From: CAVURS01 sp963834425
Lineage (GTDB): Bacteria; Actinomycetota; Actinomycetes; Actinomycetales; CAVURS01
Reading direction: 5' to 3'
DNA: 64,000 nt
Assembly (NCBI GenBank): GCA_963834425.1
Contig: CAWIBR010000006.1
Span: 1 to 64,000, forward strand
Shown here: positions 60,910 to 64,000 of the stretch, one piece after another
How positions within the stretch are numbered: the stretch's first letter is position 1
How the letters are laid out: the number at the start of each line of letters is the position of its first letter
Notes under the pieces: model-generated
The model's input: only the letters and a program-made list of their open reading frames with translations
Told to the model about the DNA's origin: nothing
Database searches by the model: none
Program-made: the position numbers and the translations under genes

Positions 60910-62400
60910 GTGTCGCCGGTCACGACTCCCAGCTCCAGCCCCGCCAGCCCCGCGGTGGTCCCCGCAACCAGTGCCGCTCGCCGTACGACGAGTGCCACCG
61001 TCCCTCCCGCCAAGACCGCAGCCAAGAAGGCTCGCCCGGTCAAGGCGGTGCCGGACGCACCGGCCACGAAGGCTGACAGCAAGGCTCCCGCCAAGACCGC
61101 TGCCAAGACCACGACCAAGTCGGCCGCCAAGGCACCCGCCAAGGCACCCGCCAAGACGGCGACCAAGGCTGACCCCGCGGCTACGACCAAGTCGGCCGCC
61201 AAGGCACCGGCCAAGACGGCCGCAAAGGCGACCACCAAGACCGCTGCCAAGACGGCCACCAAGGTGGCGACGAAGGCTGCTGCCGGCAAGGTCGCCGCGA
61301 AGGCTGGCGCCGAGGGCGAGGCCGCAGCCGAAGGAGTCGAGGTCGACCTGACGGCTCTCGAGGTCGTCGCGGCGCCAGAGGGCGTCGAGGCCGAGGCGGA
61401 CGGCGACGACGAGGAGAAGGAAGAGGGCGGCTTCGTCCTCTCCGACGACGACGAGGAGGACGCGCCGGCCCAGCAGGTCGCGACCGCCGGTGCCACGGCC
61501 GACCCCGTCAAGGACTACCTCAAGCAGATCGGCAAGGTCGCCCTGCTCAACGCCGAGCAGGAGGTCGAGCTGGCCAAGCGGATCGAGGCCGGCCTGTTCG
61601 CGGAGGAGCGGCTCAACTCCGGCTCCAAGATCGACTCCAAGCACAAGCGCGAGCTGTGGTGGATCAAGGAGGACGGCAAGAAGGCCAAGAACCACCTGCT
61701 CGAGGCCAACCTCCGCCTGGTCGTCTCGCTGGCCAAGCGCTACACCGGTCGCGGCATGCTCTTCCTGGACCTGATCCAGGAGGGCAACCTGGGCTTGATC
61801 CGCGCCGTCGAGAAGTTCGACTACACCAAGGGCTACAAGTTCTCGACCTACGCCACCTGGTGGATCCGGCAGGCCATCACCCGCGCGATGGCCGACCAGG
61901 CCCGCACCATCCGGATCCCGGTGCACATGGTGGAGGTCATCAACAAGCTGGCCCGCGTTCAGCGCCAGATGCTGCAGGATCTCGGCCGCGAGCCGACTCC
62001 GGAGGAGCTCGCCAAGGAGCTCGACATGACGCCGGAGAAGGTTGTCGAGGTGCAAAAGTACGGCCGCGAGCCGATCTCCCTGCACACCCCGCTCGGCGAG
62101 GACGGCGACAGCGAGTTCGGCGACCTGATCGAGGACTCCGAGGCCGTCGTGCCGGCCGACGCCGTCTCGTTCACCCTGCTCCAGGAGCAGCTCCACTCGG
62201 TCCTGGACACCTTGTCCGAGCGCGAGGCGGGCGTGGTGTCGATGCGCTTCGGCCTGACCGACGGCCAGCCGAAGACGCTGGACGAGATCGGCAAGGTCTA
62301 CGGCGTCACGCGCGAGCGGATCCGGCAGATCGAGTCCAAGACCATGTCCAAGCTCCGTCACCCCAGCCGATCGCAGGTGCTGCGCGACTACCTGGACTGA
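60910..62400 (+). CDS. rpoD: Primary RNA polymerase sigma factor (SigA/HrdB type)
   Basis: Housekeeping sigma-70, 496 residues. The N-terminal ~200 residues are an Ala/Lys/Thr-rich, H1-like tail (repeated KAPAKTAAK-like units) followed by an acidic segment (DDEEKEEG, DDDEEDAP). Region 1.2 starts ADPVKDYLKQIGKVALLNAE. Regions 2.1-2.4 give LLEANLRLVVSLAKRYTGRG and FSTYATWWIRQAITRAMADQ, with region 3 at IRIPVHMVEVINKLARVQRQ. Region 4 ends GVTRERIRQIESKTMSKLRH. GTG start with AAGGAAGG upstream. The frame is intact. Confidence 0.95.
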   Translation: MSPVTTPSSSPASPAVVPATSAARRTTSATVPPAKTAAKKARPVKAVPDAPATKADSKAPAKTAAKTTTKSAAKAPAKAPAKTATKADPAATTKSAAKAPAKTAAKATTKTAAKTATKVATKAAAGKVAAKAGAEGEAAAEGVEVDLTALEVVAAPEGVEAEADGDDEEKEEGGFVLSDDDEEDAPAQQVATAGATADPVKDYLKQIGKVALLNAEQEVELAKRIEAGLFAEERLNSGSKIDSKHKRELWWIKEDGKKAKNHLLEANLRLVVSLAKRYTGRGMLFLDLIQEGNLGLIRAVEKFDYTKGYKFSTYATWWIRQAITRAMADQARTIRIPVHMVEVINKLARVQRQMLQDLGREPTPEELAKELDMTPEKVVEVQKYGREPISLHTPLGEDGDSEFGDLIEDSEAVVPADAVSFTLLQEQLHSVLDTLSEREAGVVSMRFGLTDGQPKTLDEIGKVYGVTRERIRQIESKTMSKLRHPSRSQVLRDYLD

Positions 62401-62431
62401 GTCCAGACGTGCCCTGCTGCTATCGGTGCAG

Positions 62432-62456
62432 GTCAGAAGCCCTTTCGGGGCCTGAC
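62432..62456 (+). terminator. Hairpin after rpoD
   Basis: GTCAG ... GCCC-TTTCG-GGGC ... CTGAC, two stem segments (62432-62436 with 62452-62456, and 62439-62442 with 62448-62451) starting 32 bases after the stop. No clear U-run follows, as is common in actinobacterial terminators. Confidence 0.55.
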
Positions 62457-62514
62457 ACGCCGAAGGTAGCAGGGGCACAGCGCTCCTAGTCCAGATATCG
62501 AGTACGGTGGATCC

Positions 62515-63418
62515 GTGCCAAAGCGGTCCGCCTCTGACCTGGCCCTCCTGCCGTCGTGGGACCTGTTCTTGCGTGCCGAGCGGAAGTCCCCGGCCACGGT
62601 CAAGAGCCACGGCGACGGCGTGCGCCGATTCCTCGAGTGGTGCGCCGCCAACGAACGGCCGGCTGAACTCACCCGCGCGAACATGACGGGCTTCATCGCG
62701 GGAGTGCTTGACGGGGGAGCCGAGCCCGCAACCGCCCGGACCCGTCACCTCGCCGTTCGGCGATTCTCGGGTTGGCTGGTCGAGGAAGGCGAGCAGGATA
62801 TCGACCCACTGCTCGGGCTCAAGGGCCCGAAGATCGACGTGAAGGTGGTCGAGCCGCTCACCGACGATCAGCTGAAGGCGCTCCTGGCTGCCTGCTCGGG
62901 CCGAGACATGAGCGACCGCCGCGACGAAGTCCTGGTCCGATTTATGTTCGAGACCGGCACTCGCGCTGGCGAAGTCGTGGCGTTGACAGTTGGACGACGT
63001 CGACCTTGCTGGCTGGGCAGGGCCATCGTTAGGCGCGGCAAAGGCGGCAAGGGGCGTGAGGTCCCGTTCGGTCCGCACACCGCGCGGGCCATCGACCGGT
63101 ATCTCCGGACCCGCCGCGGCGCACCGGCTCGAAGCACGCCCCGAGCTGTGGCTCGGCGACCGCGGCAAAGCCTTCAGCTACGACGCGCTCCACAAAACCC
63201 TGACCGAGCGCGCGGCGAAGGCTGGCATCGAAGGCTTCACGCCTCACAAGCTGCGGCACACCGCCGCGCATCGCTGGCTCGTCGCAGGAGGCTCAGAGAT
63301 GGGCCTGATGGCCGTAGCCGGATGGGCGCGACCCGACATGCTGCTCCGCTACACCAAGGCGCAGGCGTCGTTCCGCGCCGCCGAGGAAGCCCGACGGCTC
63401 AACCTCGGGGACATCTAG
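62515..63418 (+). CDS. Tyrosine recombinase / phage-type integrase (frameshifted)
   Basis: About 300 residues. The SAM-like N-terminal domain is LLPSWDLFLRAERKSPATVK ... RRFLEWCAANERPAEL. The catalytic domain has Arg I in FETGTRAGEVVALTV, Lys in RRGKGGKGREVPFG, H-x-x-R in FTPHKLRHTAAHRWL, the late His/Trp position GWARPD and Tyr in MLLRYTKAQASF. GTG start at 62515. Frame changes at about 62988 (+1), 63025 (compensating) and 63118 (+1). It could be a XerC/D-like or mobile-element integrase; the sequence alone does not decide. Its only neighbours are rpoD and a truncated ORF. Confidence 0.86.
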
Positions 63419-63511
63419 CCTGTCCGCATCCTGAGGCTTCCGGAGGGAAGTTTCCGCCGCCTGAGTCTCGCCTTGCGCGATGAGAGATTTCGAGCGAAGT
63501 CAGAGATCGCG

Positions 63512-64000
63512 GTGCGGGAACCCTTTCATCGGATTGTGCGAACTCCTGAGCAGGAAGCAGCCGCTGACGAAGACGCGATTTGGCGCATGGCGGATGCATG
63601 CGGCGCACGCGACAGGGTCAAGCCCTGTCTCGGATACGAGGCCATCGTCACCGAGGCCGCACTTCACGCGGGGCTTGACGGTCGGAGGACCGCTTACTAC
63701 TGGCAGTTGCTCGCCGGCATGTCTCACGCTCAGAACTGGGCTGCTCTGACCGCGTTAGACCGGCGTCAGGTTCTTGCCGCAGGCCCGCGGGGTTACGACG
63801 AGAACTCGCCCACCGTCGAGCTGACCAGTCAGTTCCCTTGCGCTCGTTGCCGTGGGCCTGATGTTTTCCATGCAGATCGGTCGCTCAGCCAGGGGGCGGT
63901 ATCTCACTCTCACTCGATGAGCTTCCGGCCGTGGTCCGGGGCGCATCTACCCGCAGGGGACACGGGGGCCGCCACCCGACCGGACGGCATCTCGCACAGT
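63512..64000 (+). CDS. Partial ORF at right edge, unknown function
   Basis: In the frame of the integrase stop, the sequence stays open from 63419 to the end of the window (no stop in 194 codons). The likely product begins near the GTG at 63512 (VREPFHRIVRTPEQEAAADE) or the TTG at 63473. The middle reads GYEAIVTEAALHAGLDGRRT, then AYYWQLLAGMSHAQNWAALT, which looks like genuine helical protein and resembles actinobacterial proteins of unknown role with a YYW-(R/Q)-L-x-(S/A)-G-x-(S/A)-H pattern. Past 63770 the composition is less protein-like and a further frame error is possible. Confidence 0.5.
   Translation, partial: MREPFHRIVRTPEQEAAADEDAIWRMADACGARDRVKPCLGYEAIVTEAALHAGLDGRRTAYYWQLLAGMSHAQNWAALTALDRRQVLAAGPRGYDENSPTVELTSQFPCARCRGPDVFHADRSLSQGAVSHSHSMSFRPWSGAHLPAGDTGAATRPDGISHS

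Overview
The window is mainly a very GC-rich actinobacterial chromosome segment. The actinobacterial signs are frequent GTG starts, a lysine/alanine-tailed primary sigma factor, NERD, DUF4192 and PAC2 family proteins, a SAM-IV riboswitch, and a fused response regulator/thioredoxin-reductase-like protein. The gene families fit Nocardioidaceae-type Propionibacteriales, but that placement is an inference. Two technical problems affect the whole annotation. The first ~3.24 kb is a different genome: it encodes most of an alphaproteobacterial (Bradyrhizobium-like) DNA polymerase III alpha subunit, joined inside a GGDEF gene. This is almost certainly a chimeric read or misassembly. Also, many genes carry single-base frameshifts, mostly +1 insertions and concentrated in some stretches (11-17 kb, 30-33 kb, 38.6-48 kb). 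The reading frames otherwise stay conserved, so I treat them as intact genes with sequencing errors, and coordinates span the whole reconstructed gene.

Layout. 0-3.2 kb: foreign dnaE fragment. 3.2-12.5 kb: truncated diguanylate cyclase, L-asparaginase, membrane proteins, an ECF sigma factor with a DHFR-like gene, a ZIP transporter and a GT-like membrane protein. 12.6-17.1 kb: aldo/keto reductase and a large secreted GH15 glucodextranase-type enzyme. 17.2-21.6 kb: DoxX-like protein, NERD protein, a YCII/DGPF plus ECF42 sigma pair, methyltransferase and OsmC protein. 21.7-30.1 kb: HrpA helicase, GT39 transferase, a serine/glycine-repeat mini-protein, two alpha/beta hydrolases and an SDR. 30.2-34.0 kb: L,D-transpeptidase, matrixin-like metalloprotease, PAC2 protein and a second aldo/keto reductase. 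34.0-38.6 kb: a cNMP-binding histidine kinase overlapping a fused receiver/TrxR-like protein, then an MFS transporter.

38.6-46.5 kb is the most interesting region. A TPR-CHAT (caspase-like) protein and a subtilisin-like S8 protease are translationally coupled on the minus strand. A family-A DNA polymerase gene separates them from a plus-strand sigma factor that is itself coupled to a small beta-sandwich-type protein; two very short ORFs lie just upstream of the sigma gene. I propose these as parts of one two-protease signalling or defence module.

46.5-54.2 kb: an sseA-sufE-PNP-nucleobase permease run, ATP-dependent DNA ligase, and the pxpABC 5-oxoprolinase operon. 54.3-56.8 kb: EcsC, DUF1232 and DUF4192 proteins. 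56.9-59.7 kb: a methionine module, metY-metX, preceded by a SAM-IV riboswitch and then a tiny Cys-Cys leader ORF, so the leader may sense both SAM and cysteine supply. 59.7-64 kb: Nudix hydrolase, universal stress protein, primary sigma factor, a tyrosine recombinase and an ORF running off the right edge. I saw no rRNA, convincing tRNA, CRISPR array or insertion sequence. The longest stretch without a protein gene of normal size (56.8-57.2 kb) is filled by the riboswitch leader.
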